Shown: piece by piece, positions 8,524 to 16,611 of the stretch
Position numbering within the stretch: position 1 is the stretch's first letter
Layout: each line of letters opens with the position of its first letter
NCBI RefSeq assembly: GCF_022669155.1
Contig: NZ_JALBVB010000051.1
Location: 180,714 to 244,713, forward strand
Length of the DNA: 64,000 nt
Reading direction: 5' to 3'
From: Kineococcus sp. TRM81007
Lineage (GTDB): Bacteria > Actinomycetota > Actinomycetes > Actinomycetales > Kineococcaceae
Program-made: the position numbers and the translations under genes
The notes under the pieces: model-generated
What the model was told of the DNA's origin: nothing
Databases searched by the model: none
The model's input: only the letters and a program-made list of their open reading frames with translations

Positions 8524-9539
8524 GAGCCACTCTCCGGGTCGGGACGTGGACCGGCCGGGGCTCGGTCCGGGGTGTGCTCCTGCGCGCCGCCGGCGGCGGC
8601 AGGAGGTCGTGCGGGGGTCGCGAGGGGTTCCAGGGCGTCGGCCGCGCCGGCCAGCGGGCCGGCGAGCAGCCCGACGGCCGTGCGCTGCCCCAGGGCGCGC
8701 GCGGCCCCCGGGTCGGCGACCGCGCCGGTGACGTCGCGGCGCACCAGCCCGTCCGGGCCCTGCACCGCCAGCGCCAGGCGCAGCTCGCCGCCGTCGAGGT
8801 GGGCGTGCGCACCCACGGGCGCGGAGCAGCCGGCCTCCAGGCCGGCCAGGAGCTGGCGCTCGGCGAGGACCGCCAGGCGGTCGGCGGGCGAGTCCAGGGC
8901 GCCGGCGACCGCCAGCACCTCCGCGTCGTCGGCGCGGCACTCCACCGCCAGCGCGCCCTGCCCGGGGGCCGGCACGAACGCCTGCGCGTCCAGCAGCTCG
9001 GTGGCCTCCCCCAGGCGCCCCAGGCGCGCCAGGCCCGCCGCGGCCAGCACCACGGCGTCCAGCTCGCCGGAGGACACCATCCGCAGCCGGGTGTCGACGT
9101 TGCCGCGCACCGGGACGACGTCGAGGTCGGGGCGGGCGTCCAGCAGCAGCGCCCGTCGGCGCGGGGAGCCGGTGCCGACGCGCGCGCCGGCCGGCAGCTG
9201 CGCCAGGGTCCGCCCGTCGGCGGCCACCAGCGCGTCGCGCGGGTCCTCGCGCTGCGGCACGGCCGCCAGCGCCAGGCCGTCCGCCGCGGCGGTCGGCAGG
9301 TCCTTCAGGGAGTGCACCGCCAGGTCCACCTCGCCGGCCAGCAGCGCGTCGCGCAGCGCGGAGACGAACACGCCGGTGCCGCCGATGACGGCCAGCGGCG
9401 CGCGGTCCACGTCGCCGTGCGTGGTGATCTCCACGAGCTCCACGTCGGCACCGCGCGCGCGCAGCGCGTCCGCGACCCAGCCGCTCTGCGTCGTGGCCAG
9501 GGCGCTGCGCCGGGTGCCCAGCCGCAGCGGGCGCGTCAC
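8520..9539 (-). CDS. hemC: Hydroxymethylbilane synthase (porphobilinogen deaminase)
   Basis: A 339-residue enzyme that polymerises four porphobilinogens into hydroxymethylbilane. Family motifs are present: 'RLGTRRSALATTQSGWVA' at the N-terminus, 'DLAVHSLKDLPT', 'GTGSPRRRALL', and Cys238 in 'LEAGCSAPVGAHA', the attachment site of the dipyrromethane cofactor. The C-terminus carries about 35 extra Pro/Ala-rich residues that look unstructured. The GTG start overlaps the hemA stop (GTGA), and its own stop overlaps the hemD start. Confidence 0.95.
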   Translation of the reverse strand: MTRPLRLGTRRSALATTQSGWVADALRARGADVELVEITTHGDVDRAPLAVIGGTGVFVSALRDALLAGEVDLAVHSLKDLPTAAADGLALAAVPQREDPRDALVAADGRTLAQLPAGARVGTGSPRRRALLLDARPDLDVVPVRGNVDTRLRMVSSGELDAVVLAAAGLARLGRLGEATELLDAQAFVPAPGQGALAVECRADDAEVLAVAGALDSPADRLAVLAERQLLAGLEAGCSAPVGAHAHLDGGELRLALAVQGPDGLVRRDVTGAVADPGAARALGQRTAVGLLAGPLAGAADALEPLATPARPPAAAGGAQEHTPDRAPAGPRPDPESGS

Positions 9540-10870
9540 GACAGCCTCCCGACGGCCTCGGCGACGGTGCCCGACAGGGGCCCCTCCACCACGCGCGGCG
9601 AGGAGCCCGCGGCACCGCCGACCTCCAGGTCGAACAGCGCCCGCAGCGCGGCGGCGTACCCCGCACCGCCCGGCGACTCCGCCAGCTCCTTCACCCGCAC
9701 CGTGGGGGTGTGCAGCAGCTTCTCCACGATGCGGTGCACCGCGCGGTCCACCTCGGCGCGGGTGGCGCCGTCCAGGTCCACGCGCCCGGCCAGCCGGCGC
9801 ATCTCCGTGTCCACGACGTGCCGGGCCTGCGCGCGCAGCGCCACCACCGTCGGCGCCACGTCCGCCACCCGCAGCGACGCCGCGTAGGCGGCGACCTCCT
9901 CGGTGACGATGGCGCGCACCGCGCGCAGGTCGTCGGCCACCGCGCTGCCGGCGAGGTCCGCGCCCAGGCCCTCCAGGTCCACCAGGTGCGCACCGGGCAG
10001 CGTGGCGACGTCCGGGTCGATGTCGCGCGGCAGCGCCAGGTCCGCCAGCAGCATCGGGCGCTGCGGGCGGTCCAGCAGCGCGCTGGCCACGACCGCCACG
10101 TCGAGCACGTGCCCGACGGCGCCCGTGCAGCTGACCACGACGTCGGCCGCGGCGACCTCCGCGCGCAGCGCGTCGAGCCCGGTGGCGCGCCCGCCCACCG
10201 CGGCGGCCAGGCGCTGCGCCCGCTCCGGCGTGCGGTTGGCCACGACGACGTCCATCCCGGCGCGGTGCAGCGTCGTGGCCACCAGCGCGCTCATCGCGCC
10301 GGCACCCACCACCAGCGCCCGCCCGCCCGCCACGGGGCCCACGACGTCGCGGGCGCGCACGAGGGCCGCGTCGACCAGGGAGGCGCCGGCGGCGTCCAGC
10401 GACGTCTCGGAGTGGGCGCGCTTGCCCACCCGCAGCGCGTTCTGCAGCAGGCGGTCCAGGGTGCCGCCGCCGCGGTCGGAGCCGTGCAGCTCGCGCAGCG
10501 CGCCGCGCAGCTGGCCGAGGATCTGCGCCTCGCCCACCGCCATCGAGTCCAGCCCGCACGCCACCCGGAACAGGTGCTCCACGCCCGCGTCCTCGTAGTG
10601 GACGTAGAGCTGGTCGCCCAGCTCGTCCAGGGGGACGCCGATGCGCCGCGCCAGCGCCTCACCGACCGCCGCGACCCCGCCGTGGAAGCGCGTGACGTCG
10701 CTGTAGACCTCCACCCGGTTGCAGGTGGACAGCACGAACGCCTCCTCCACGTGCGGGGAGGCCGTCAGCTCCGCCACGGTGCGCGCGGCGGAGGCGTCGT
10801 CGAAGGAGGCCCGCTCGAGCACCTCCAGGGCGGCGGTGCGGTGGGACAGGCCCACGACCATGAGGGTCAC
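9536..10870 (-). CDS. hemA: Glutamyl-tRNA reductase
   Basis: A 444-residue NADPH enzyme that reduces glutamyl-tRNA(Glu) to glutamate-1-semialdehyde, the committing step of the C5 heme pathway. The N-terminal 'VVGLSHRTAALEVLE' and the catalytic Cys50 in 'LSTCNRVEVYS' are intact. A Rossmann NADPH domain follows ('ALVVGAGAMSALVATTL') and then a helical dimerisation domain. The GTG at 10870 is preferred over an in-frame ATG nine bases later because GAGGAGG lies 8 nt upstream of it. It abuts the rex stop codon, so redox control by Rex sets flux into heme. Confidence 0.95.
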   Translation of the reverse strand: MTLMVVGLSHRTAALEVLERASFDDASAARTVAELTASPHVEEAFVLSTCNRVEVYSDVTRFHGGVAAVGEALARRIGVPLDELGDQLYVHYEDAGVEHLFRVACGLDSMAVGEAQILGQLRGALRELHGSDRGGGTLDRLLQNALRVGKRAHSETSLDAAGASLVDAALVRARDVVGPVAGGRALVVGAGAMSALVATTLHRAGMDVVVANRTPERAQRLAAAVGGRATGLDALRAEVAAADVVVSCTGAVGHVLDVAVVASALLDRPQRPMLLADLALPRDIDPDVATLPGAHLVDLEGLGADLAGSAVADDLRAVRAIVTEEVAAYAASLRVADVAPTVVALRAQARHVVDTEMRRLAGRVDLDGATRAEVDRAVHRIVEKLLHTPTVRVKELAESPGGAGYAAALRALFDLEVGGAAGSSPRVVEGPLSGTVAEAVGRLS

Positions 10871-11680
10871 TCAGACGACCTCCTCGACGCGGTGCAGCGC
10901 GTGCGGCAGCAGGGGACCGGCGGGGGCGCCGGTGGCGCCGCGCGGACCGGCGGCGCTGGGGCGGTGGGCGGGTGCGGCGGCGCGCCGCTGGGCGTGGAAC
11001 GCGAGGATCTGCAGCTCCGAGGCGAGGTCGACCTTGCGCACGTCCACGCCGTCGGGGACGCGCAGCACGGTGGGGGCGAAGTTGAGGACGCTGCGGGTGC
11101 CGGCCGCCACGAGGCGGTCGCACACGGCCTGCGCGTGCCGGGCGGGCACCGCGAGCACCGCGATCGCCGAGCCGGGTTCGCCGACGACCTCGCCGAACTC
11201 CTCGAGCGGGCGCACCCGCAGGCCGCCCACGACCCGGCCGATCACCGCCGGGTCGTCGTCGAACAGGCCCACCACCGTGAAGCCGCGCGAGGCGAAGCCG
11301 CTGTAGCCGGCCAGCGCGTGGCCCAGGTTGCCGACGCCCACGATGACGACCCGCCAGCTGGCGGCCTGCCCGAGGCGGTCGGCGATGTGCCGGTGCAGCT
11401 GCTCCACGTCGTACCCGACGCCGCGCGTGCCGTAGCTGCCCAGGTGGGAGAGGTCCTTGCGCAGCTTCGCCGAGCCGACCCCGGCGGCCTCGGCCAGCGC
11501 CTCGGAGGACACGGTGCGCGAACCGGCCTCGGCGAGCGCGCTCAGGGCCCGCAGGTACTGCGGCAGCCGCGCCACCGTCGCCTCGGGGACCGCCGGCGCC
11601 TCGGGCACCGCGGTGCCGGGGGCCGGGGGGCGGTCGGCGCCGTCGGCGGTGGGCGCGCCGTCGCGGGGCGCGCTGCTCAC
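10871..11680 (-). CDS. rex: Redox-sensing transcriptional repressor Rex
   Basis: A 269-residue repressor sensing the NADH/NAD+ ratio. The N-terminal winged helix ('PEATVARLPQYLRAL', 'SSEALAEAAGVGSAKLRKDLSHLG', 'YGTRGVGYDV') binds DNA, and the Rossmann domain ('VVIVGVGNLGHALAGY') binds the nucleotide. The C-terminal 'LNFAPTVLRVPDGVDVRKVDL' is diagnostic. The start is uncertain: the GTG at 11680 has GAGGA 5 nt upstream, the GTG at 11695 has no good ribosome site. A Rex operator lies about 130 nt upstream (11807-11824), so the gene is probably autoregulated and controls the hem genes behind it. The rex-hemACD order matches Streptomyces. Confidence 0.93.
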   Translation of the reverse strand: MSSAPRDGAPTADGADRPPAPGTAVPEAPAVPEATVARLPQYLRALSALAEAGSRTVSSEALAEAAGVGSAKLRKDLSHLGSYGTRGVGYDVEQLHRHIADRLGQAASWRVVIVGVGNLGHALAGYSGFASRGFTVVGLFDDDPAVIGRVVGGLRVRPLEEFGEVVGEPGSAIAVLAVPARHAQAVCDRLVAAGTRSVLNFAPTVLRVPDGVDVRKVDLASELQILAFHAQRRAAAPAHRPSAAGPRGATGAPAGPLLPHALHRVEEVV

Positions 11681-11806
11681 GTCGTCCTCGTCCACTGCGG
11701 TCAGACCCGGCACCCTCGTACGTGCTCGCCGGCGCGGCTCGCCGGCCCGTTCACCGGCCGTGCCGACCGGGAGCGCCGCCCAGCGGCGCCCCAGCAGAGT
11801 AAGCGT

Positions 11807-11824
11807 TTGTGAACGCGCGCACAA
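11807..11824. promoter_or_regulatory. Rex operator (ROP)
   Basis: TTGTGAACGCGCGCACAA matches the Rex consensus TTGTG-N8-CACAA, with full arms extendable to TTTGTG/CACAAA (11806-11825). It sits upstream of rex-hemACDB, where Streptomyces has its autoregulatory Rex site. The right arm lacks the TT usually found before CACAA. Confidence 0.75.
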
Positions 11825-11863
11825 AGTCGCGCGGTGTCGGCGGCGCGGCGCGCGACCGGCGCC

Positions 11864-12148
11864 TCAGCGGCCGCGGCGCCACCAGCGCCGGCCCGCGAGC
11901 GCCTGCTCGAGGCGCCCGGCGTCCAGCCGGCCGAAGTCGCGCTCGGTGCCGTCCACGAGCACCACCGGGACCCGGTCCGAGAAGCGCCGCAGCAGCTCCG
12001 GATCACCGTCCACGTCGACCTCGGCCCACGCCGTCCCGGCGCGCTCGGCGACGGCCCGCACCACCTCGCGCCCCTCGTCGCACAGGTGGCACCCGGTGCG
12101 CGAGACCAGCACCACCCGCACGCCCTCGTCGCCCGTCCCGCTCCGCAC
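11864..12148 (-). CDS. Glutaredoxin-like thioredoxin-fold protein
   Basis: A 94-residue thioredoxin-fold protein (glutaredoxin-like / DUF836 type) with the redox motif CHLC in 'VSRTGCHLCDEG' after the first strand and the cis-proline block 'RVPVVLVDG'. It probably reduces disulfides or mixed thiols in the cytoplasm; the partner is unknown. The GTG start has GGAGG 8 nt upstream. It lies between the Rex operator and a divergent HAD phosphatase gene, a neighbourhood shared with other actinobacteria where such a protein often sits near rex. Confidence 0.85.
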   Translation of the reverse strand: MRSGTGDEGVRVVLVSRTGCHLCDEGREVVRAVAERAGTAWAEVDVDGDPELLRRFSDRVPVVLVDGTERDFGRLDAGRLEQALAGRRWWRRGR

Positions 12149-12216
12149 GGGCCCATCCTCCCCCCGCGGGCTCGTGCGGGGCTCGCGCGGGGGCGGCCGC
12201 GGCCTACGATGCGGTG

Positions 12217-13008
12217 GTGGCGACTGGCCGGGTGACGACGCCCCAACCCTGCGAGGCCGCGTTCTTCGACCTGGACAACACGCTGGTGCGCGGCGCGTCG
12301 CTGTTCTACTTCGCGCGCGGCCTGCACGCCCGGGGCTTCTTCTCGCGGCGGGAGCTGCGCCGCTTCGCGCGCCGGGCGCTGCACTACGCGGTGCGCGGGG
12401 AGGTGCACGGCCACCTGCTGGAGGCGCGGGACCTGGCGCTGGCGTTCGTGGCGGGCCACACCACCGAGGAGATCCGCGCCATCGGCGAGGAGGTCTACGA
12501 GGAGCACATGGGGGCGAAGGTGCGCCCGGCGGCGCGGGCGCTGGCGGACCGGCACCTGCGCGAGGGGGCGCCGGTGTGGCTGGTGACGGCGGCGCCGGTG
12601 GAGCTGGCGGACGTCGTGGCGCGCCGGCTGGGCCTGACGGGCGCGCTGGGCACGGTCGCCGAGAGCGTGGACGGCACCTACACGGGACGCCTGGTGACCG
12701 AGCCGCTGCACGGGCCGGCGAAGGCGGAGGCCGTGCGGGGGCTGGCGGTGGCGGCCGGCTGGGACCTGGCGCGCTGCGCGGCGTACTCGGACTCCGCGAA
12801 CGACCTGCCGCTGCTGTCGCTGGTGGGGCGGCCGGTGGCCGTGAACCCGGACGCCGCGCTGCGCCGGCACGCGAGGCGGCACGGCTGGGAGGTGCGCGAG
12901 TTCCGGCGGTGGCGGCACGCGGCGCGCTGGACGGTGCGCGCGGGTGCGGCGGGGGCGGTGGGGGCCGCGGCGCTGGGGCTGGCGGGCCTGGTGCGGCGCG
13001 CGGCGTAG
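12217..13008 (+). CDS. HAD-superfamily hydrolase, subfamily IB (SerB-like)
   Basis: A 263-residue phosphatase-like protein. Motif I is 'AAFFDLDNTLVRG' (nucleophile and acid aspartates), motif II threonine lies in 'VWLVTAAPVE', and motif IV is 'AYSDSANDLPLL'. This matches the HAD-IB / phosphoserine-phosphatase-like group (TIGR01490 type), whose substrates in actinobacteria are mostly unassigned. A short hydrophobic C-terminus (about residues 238-258, 'GAAGAVGAAALGLAGLV') may anchor it to the membrane. TACGAT (12205-12210) ends 6 nt before the GTG at 12217, so a leaderless start is likely; the GTG just before it is an alternative. Confidence 0.87.
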   Translation: MATGRVTTPQPCEAAFFDLDNTLVRGASLFYFARGLHARGFFSRRELRRFARRALHYAVRGEVHGHLLEARDLALAFVAGHTTEEIRAIGEEVYEEHMGAKVRPAARALADRHLREGAPVWLVTAAPVELADVVARRLGLTGALGTVAESVDGTYTGRLVTEPLHGPAKAEAVRGLAVAAGWDLARCAAYSDSANDLPLLSLVGRPVAVNPDAALRRHARRHGWEVREFRRWRHAARWTVRAGAAGAVGAAALGLAGLVRRAA

Positions 13009-13011
13009 GTG

Positions 13012-13052
13012 CGCCGACGGGCGGGCCCCCGGTGGGGACCCGCCCGTCGGCG
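13012..13052. terminator. Bidirectional hairpin terminator
   Basis: A 19-nt stem (13012-13030 with 13034-13052, one mismatch) with a 3-nt loop lies between the HAD gene and the convergent bS22 gene. Confidence 0.6.
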
Positions 13053-13068
13053 GTCGGCTTCGTTCAGC

Positions 13069-13167
13069 TCACTTCTTGTTGCGACGCTGGTGGCGCGTGC
13101 GGCGGAGCAGCTTGCGGTGCTTCTTCTTCGCCATGCGCTTGCGGCGCTTCTTGATGACAGAGCCCAA
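13069..13167 (-). CDS. Small ribosomal subunit protein bS22 (AURKAIP1/COX24 family)
   Basis: A very short, extremely basic protein of 32 residues. Reading from a TTG at 13167 it begins MGSVIKKRRKRMAKKKHR and ends LRRTRHQRRNKK. This is the conserved actinobacterial AURKAIP1/COX24-domain protein seen as bS22 in mycobacterial 30S structures. The TTG start is chosen because relatives start MGSV and GAGGA lies 4 nt upstream; a GTG at 13182 would add five residues. Its length puts it below usual gene-calling cut-offs. It neighbours the HTH protein, as in other actinobacteria. Confidence 0.9.
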   Translation of the reverse strand: MGSVIKKRRKRMAKKKHRKLLRRTRHQRRNKK

Positions 13168-13302
13168 GGGGTCCTCGCTCACTCGACGGGTGCTTCTCGC
13201 GTCCAGCCGCTGACGCGGCAAACCGACGCCAGTCTACCGGCCCGGCGGGGGCACGGCGCCCGCCGCCTCCGCCGGCCGCTCACCCGCCGGCCCCGGAGGG
13301 CC

Positions 13303-13503
13303 TCAGGCGGTGTCGATGTAGGCCTGACGCAGGTACTCGTGCACGGCGTCCTCGGGCACCCGGAAGGAGCGGCCGACCCGGACCGCGGGCAGGTCGCCGC
13401 TGTGCACGAGCCGGTAGACGGTCATCTTCGACACGCGCATCATCGACGCCACCTCCGCCACGGTCAGGAACCGGACGTCGGACAGCGGACGGTCCTCAGG
13501 CAT
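13303..13503 (-). CDS. Excisionase-family helix-turn-helix DNA-binding protein
   Basis: A 66-residue protein that is almost wholly a MerR/excisionase-type winged HTH: 'FLTVAEVASMMRVSKMTVYRL' (recognition helix region), then 'GDLPAVRVGRSFRVPEDAVHEYL' (wing and last helix). This small protein is conserved next to bS22 and proC across actinobacteria and resembles BldC in size and fold but not closely in sequence. It is likely a chromosomal regulator, not a phage excisionase. The ATG has GGAAGG 9 nt upstream. A minus-strand -10 (TACAGT, 13580-13585) and an AGTCAC palindrome lie upstream. Its targets are unknown. Confidence 0.88.
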   Translation of the reverse strand: MPEDRPLSDVRFLTVAEVASMMRVSKMTVYRLVHSGDLPAVRVGRSFRVPEDAVHEYLRQAYIDTA

Positions 13504-13626
13504 CCCCACAGCACCTTCCACCTCGCGCCAGCGGCCCGCCGGCCTCCCGGACGGGGAGTGGGGGCGCGTCCCGCCACCCACTGTAGGGGTAGGTGCGACA
13601 CGGGTGGAAGAGATGCGTGTCCAAAG

Positions 13627-13643
13627 AGTCACCCAGAGTGACT
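13627..13643. promoter_or_regulatory. Inverted repeat AGTCAC-N5-GTGACT
   Basis: A perfect 6-bp inverted repeat with a 5-nt spacer lies in the 167-nt gap upstream of the HTH gene and downstream of acuC. It is AT-richer than the terminators seen elsewhere, so an operator, possibly autoregulatory, is more likely than a terminator. Confidence 0.35.
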
Positions 13644-13670
13644 TGAGCGGTGCGTGAGGCCTGGCTGCGT

Positions 13671-14912
13671 TCAGTCGAACTCCGGGTCCAGGCCGTGCAG
13701 CGGGAAGGCCGCCCGCCGCGTCGCCAGGATCGCCCGGTCCACCGGGTCCGCCGGGTCGTAGCCCGACGACCACGCCTGGAACGCCCCGCTCTCCCCGTCC
13801 GTCATCGTCCGCGGCGCCTCGCGGCCGATCGTCTCCTCCACGTGCGAGCGCCACGACCCCGGCAGCGGCGTCGCGGGGTCCAGCGGCCGGTGCGCCGCCT
13901 CGGCCACCAGGTGCGCCCACGTGCGCGGCACCACGTCCACCACCTCGTAGCCGCCCCCGCCCAGCGCCAGCCAGCGACCGCCCGCCGCGGAGTGCGCCAG
14001 CGCGTGCATCGCCGCCGCCGCCGCGCGCTGCGCGTCCAGCGACACCACCAGGTGCCCCAGCGGGTCCAGGGCGTGCGTGTCGCAGCCGTGCTGCGTCACC
14101 AGCACGTCCGGCGCGAACGACGCCACCAGCTGCGGCACCACCGAGTGCACCGCCCGCAGCCACCCCGCGTCGCGCGTGCCCGCCGGCAGCGCCAGGTTCA
14201 CCGCGCCGCCCAGCGCGCCCGGCCCGCCCAGCTCGTCCGCGAAGCCGGTCCCGGGGAACAGGGTGGTGCCCGACTCGTGCACGCTGATCGTCAGCACCCG
14301 CGGCTCGTCCCAGAACACCGCCTCCGTGCCGTCACCGTGGTGGCAGTCCAGGTCCACGTAGACCACGCGCTCGGCGCCCTCGTCGAGCATCGCGCGGATG
14401 GACGCCGCCGCGTCGTTGTAGACGCAGAAGCCGCTCGCGCACCCCGGCTTGGCGTGGTGCATCCCGCCGCAGAAGTTCACCCCGTGCTGGGCGCGCCCCG
14501 CCAGCAGGGCCCGCCCCAGCTCCACCGAACCGCCCACGATGCGCGCCGCCGCCTCGTGCATCCCCGGGAAGGCCGGGTCGTCCTCGGTGCCCAGGCCGAA
14601 CACCTCCTGGGCGCTGCCCGGGTCCGCCGAGGCCGCCTGCACCGCGGCCACGTACTCCGGCTCGTGCACCGTGCGCAGCAGGTCCTCACCGGCCGGCTGC
14701 GCCGAGACCACCCGCAGGCCCGGCGCCGAGAACAGGCCCAGCGACTCGCACAGCCGGGCCGTCAGGTCCAGCCGGACCGGCGCCATCGGGTGCCAGCGGC
14801 CGAAGTCGTAGCGGTTGAAGACGGGGTCCCACACGACCTGCACGACGTCGGGGACCGCGGTCACCTCCGGGACCGCCGGCGCGGTGCGCGGCGCTGAGCT
14901 GGCGGGGAGCAC
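13671..14912 (-). CDS. acuC: Histone-deacetylase-like acetoin utilization protein AcuC
   Basis: A 413-residue zinc-dependent deacetylase-like protein. The class I/II HDAC core is intact: 'FCGGMHHAKPGCASGFCVYND' (catalytic His pair), 'YVDLDCHHGDGTE' (zinc Asp and His), 'QHGCDTHALDPLGHL' (zinc Asp) and the 'LGGGGYEVVDVVPR' tail with the catalytic tyrosine. In Bacillus AcuC deacetylates acetyl-CoA synthetase; an equivalent role here is inferred. The GTG at 14912 follows TAGGGT by 7 nt, a leaderless pattern; a GTG at 14930 lies upstream of that hexamer. It ends before the HTH gene. Confidence 0.9.
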   Translation of the reverse strand: MLPASSAPRTAPAVPEVTAVPDVVQVVWDPVFNRYDFGRWHPMAPVRLDLTARLCESLGLFSAPGLRVVSAQPAGEDLLRTVHEPEYVAAVQAASADPGSAQEVFGLGTEDDPAFPGMHEAAARIVGGSVELGRALLAGRAQHGVNFCGGMHHAKPGCASGFCVYNDAAASIRAMLDEGAERVVYVDLDCHHGDGTEAVFWDEPRVLTISVHESGTTLFPGTGFADELGGPGALGGAVNLALPAGTRDAGWLRAVHSVVPQLVASFAPDVLVTQHGCDTHALDPLGHLVVSLDAQRAAAAAMHALAHSAAGGRWLALGGGGYEVVDVVPRTWAHLVAEAAHRPLDPATPLPGSWRSHVEETIGREAPRTMTDGESGAFQAWSSGYDPADPVDRAILATRRAAFPLHGLDPEFD

Positions 14913-14934
14913 GCCGGGCACCCTAGCCACCCGC

Positions 14935-15780
14935 TCAGCTCCCCGACAGCTGCCGCGAGCGCGCCCAGGCGGCCTCCACGGCCGAGACCAGCGCCGCGCG
15001 CACGCCCTCCTCGTCCAGCCGGCGCAGCGCCGCGGCCGTCGTGCCCGCCGGGGACGTCACCTGCTCGCGCAGCACCGTGGGGTGCTGGCCGGTCTCGCGC
15101 AGCATGGCCCCGGCCCCCACGACCGTCTGCACCACCAGCTCGGTCGCGGCCGCCCGCGGCAGGCCCAGCAGCACGCCGGCCTCGACCATGGCCTCCACGA
15201 CGTAGAACACGTACGCCGGCCCGGAACCCGACAGGGCCGTCACCGCGTCGATGTGCTTCTCCGGCAGCACGACCGTGCGCCCGCACGAGCGCAGCAGGTC
15301 CTCCGCCTCGGCGAGGTCCGCGTCCGTGCAGGCGCTGCCGCCGGCGAGCGCGGCCATGCCCTCGTCGACCAGCGAGGGGGTGTTCGGCATGACCCGCACC
15401 ACGGCCGTGCCGGCGGGCAGCCGCGCCTCGATCGCGGCGGTCGTCACCCCCGCGGCCAGCGAGACGACGAGCGCGCTGGGCGCCAGGTGCGGGGCCAGGG
15501 AGTCCAGCAGGGCGTCGAGGTCCTGCGGCTTGACGGCCAGCAGCACGGTGGCCGCGTCGCGCACCGCGGCCGGCTCGTCCACCACCCGCACACCGAAGCG
15601 CTCGTGCAGCTCCGCGCCGCGCCCGGCGCGGCGGTCCAGGACGAGCACGCCGGCGGGGCTGCGACCGGCGCGCAGCAGGCCGCCCAGCAGCGCCTGCCCC
15701 ATCACGCCGGCGCCGACGAGGACCAGCAGGCCGTGCGGGCGCCCCGGGCCCGGTGCGGCGGCGGCCTCCGGCGCGCTCAC
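14935..15780 (-). CDS. proC: Pyrroline-5-carboxylate reductase
   Basis: A 281-residue NAD(P)H reductase for the last step of proline synthesis. It shows the N-terminal Rossmann motif '[19 protein letters not shown]', the family block '[18 protein letters not shown]' and the C-terminal signature '[17 protein letters not shown]' with '[12 protein letters not shown]'. The GTG start overlaps the stop of the upstream TIM-barrel gene (GTGA), so the two are coupled. The order proC, HTH protein and bS22 nearby is conserved in actinobacteria, with acuC inserted here. Confidence 0.94.
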   Translation of the reverse strand: MSAPEAAAAPGPGRPHGLLVLVGAGVMGQALLGGLLRAGRSPAGVLVLDRRAGRGAELHERFGVRVVDEPAAVRDAATVLLAVKPQDLDALLDSLAPHLAPSALVVSLAAGVTTAAIEARLPAGTAVVRVMPNTPSLVDEGMAALAGGSACTDADLAEAEDLLRSCGRTVVLPEKHIDAVTALSGSGPAYVFYVVEAMVEAGVLLGLPRAAATELVVQTVVGAGAMLRETGQHPTVLREQVTSPAGTTAAALRRLDEEGVRAALVSAVEAAWARSRQLSGS

Positions 15781-16601
15781 GCCGACCCCTCCCCCACGGG
15801 CGCCGGCGCCAGGTGGCGCCGGGCGAACTCCAGCGTGCGGGCCAGCTCCCGCTCGCGCGCCGCGCGACCGCGCGCGCGCCGGGTGTTCACCTCGGCGACC
15901 ACGCCGCCGGTGAAGCCGGTGGCCGCCAGGTGCTGCAGCACCTCCGCGCACGGCTGCGCGCCGTCCCCGGGCACGAGGTGCTCGTCCTTCAGGGAGCCGG
16001 AGCCGTCGCACAGGTGCACGTGGGCCAGGCGGTCGCCGAACGCCCGCGCCAGCTCCAGGGAGTCCAGGCCCGACGTGGCCGCGTGCGAGAGGTCCAGGGT
16101 CAGGTTCCGGTAGCCGACGTGGGTGGGGTCCCAGCCGGGGGCGTAGGCGACGACCTCCCGGCCGCGCGCGCGCCAGGGGAACATGTTCTCCACCGCCAGG
16201 GTGACGCCCGTGCGCGCCTCCAGCGCCTCGACGCCCTCGACGAAGCCGGCGGCGTACTCGCGCTGCCAGCGGAACGGCGGGTGCACCACCACCGTGGGGG
16301 CACCGAGCGTCGCCGCCAGCTCGCAGGACTTCTCGACCTTGCCCCACGGGTCGCCGCGGCCCCAGATGCGCTGCGTCAGCAGCAGCGTGGGCGCGTGCAC
16401 CGAGACCACCGGAACGCCGAAGTGGTCCACCAGGCGCTGCAGGGCCGCGGCGTCCTGGCTGACGGGGTCCGTCCACACCATGACCTCGACGCCGTCGTAG
16501 CCGAGCCGGGCGGCGATCTCGAACGCCGCGGTGGTCGACTCGGGGTACGAGCAGGAGGTCGACAGGCCCACCGGGAGCGGCCCGCCGTGCTGGAGGTCCA
16601 T
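15777..16601 (-). CDS. Sugar phosphate isomerase/epimerase-like TIM-barrel protein
   Basis: A 274-residue AP-endonuclease-2 / xylose-isomerase-like TIM barrel. Metal-binding candidates are the Glu in '[11 protein letters not shown]', the Asp/His in '[12 protein letters not shown]', '[11 protein letters not shown]' and the C-terminal Glu in '[10 protein letters not shown]'. The true reaction could be an isomerase, epimerase or hydrolase. The ATG at 16601 is preferred because TAGGTT lies 7 nt upstream (leaderless). That -10 overlaps the ppx stop codon. Its stop overlaps the proC start (GTGA). No sugar pathway partner is adjacent. Confidence 0.82.
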   Translation of the reverse strand: MDLQHGGPLPVGLSTSCSYPESTTAAFEIAARLGYDGVEVMVWTDPVSQDAAALQRLVDHFGVPVVSVHAPTLLLTQRIWGRGDPWGKVEKSCELAATLGAPTVVVHPPFRWQREYAAGFVEGVEALEARTGVTLAVENMFPWRARGREVVAYAPGWDPTHVGYRNLTLDLSHAATSGLDSLELARAFGDRLAHVHLCDGSGSLKDEHLVPGDGAQPCAEVLQHLAATGFTGGVVAEVNTRRARGRAARERELARTLEFARRHLAPAPVGEGSA

Positions 16602-16611
16602 GCGGTCCAAC

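Noticed and set aside
13303..13503. Phage excisionase or integrated element
   Set aside because: The HTH protein is the conserved chromosomal neighbour of bS22 and proC; there is no integrase, attachment site or other phage gene.
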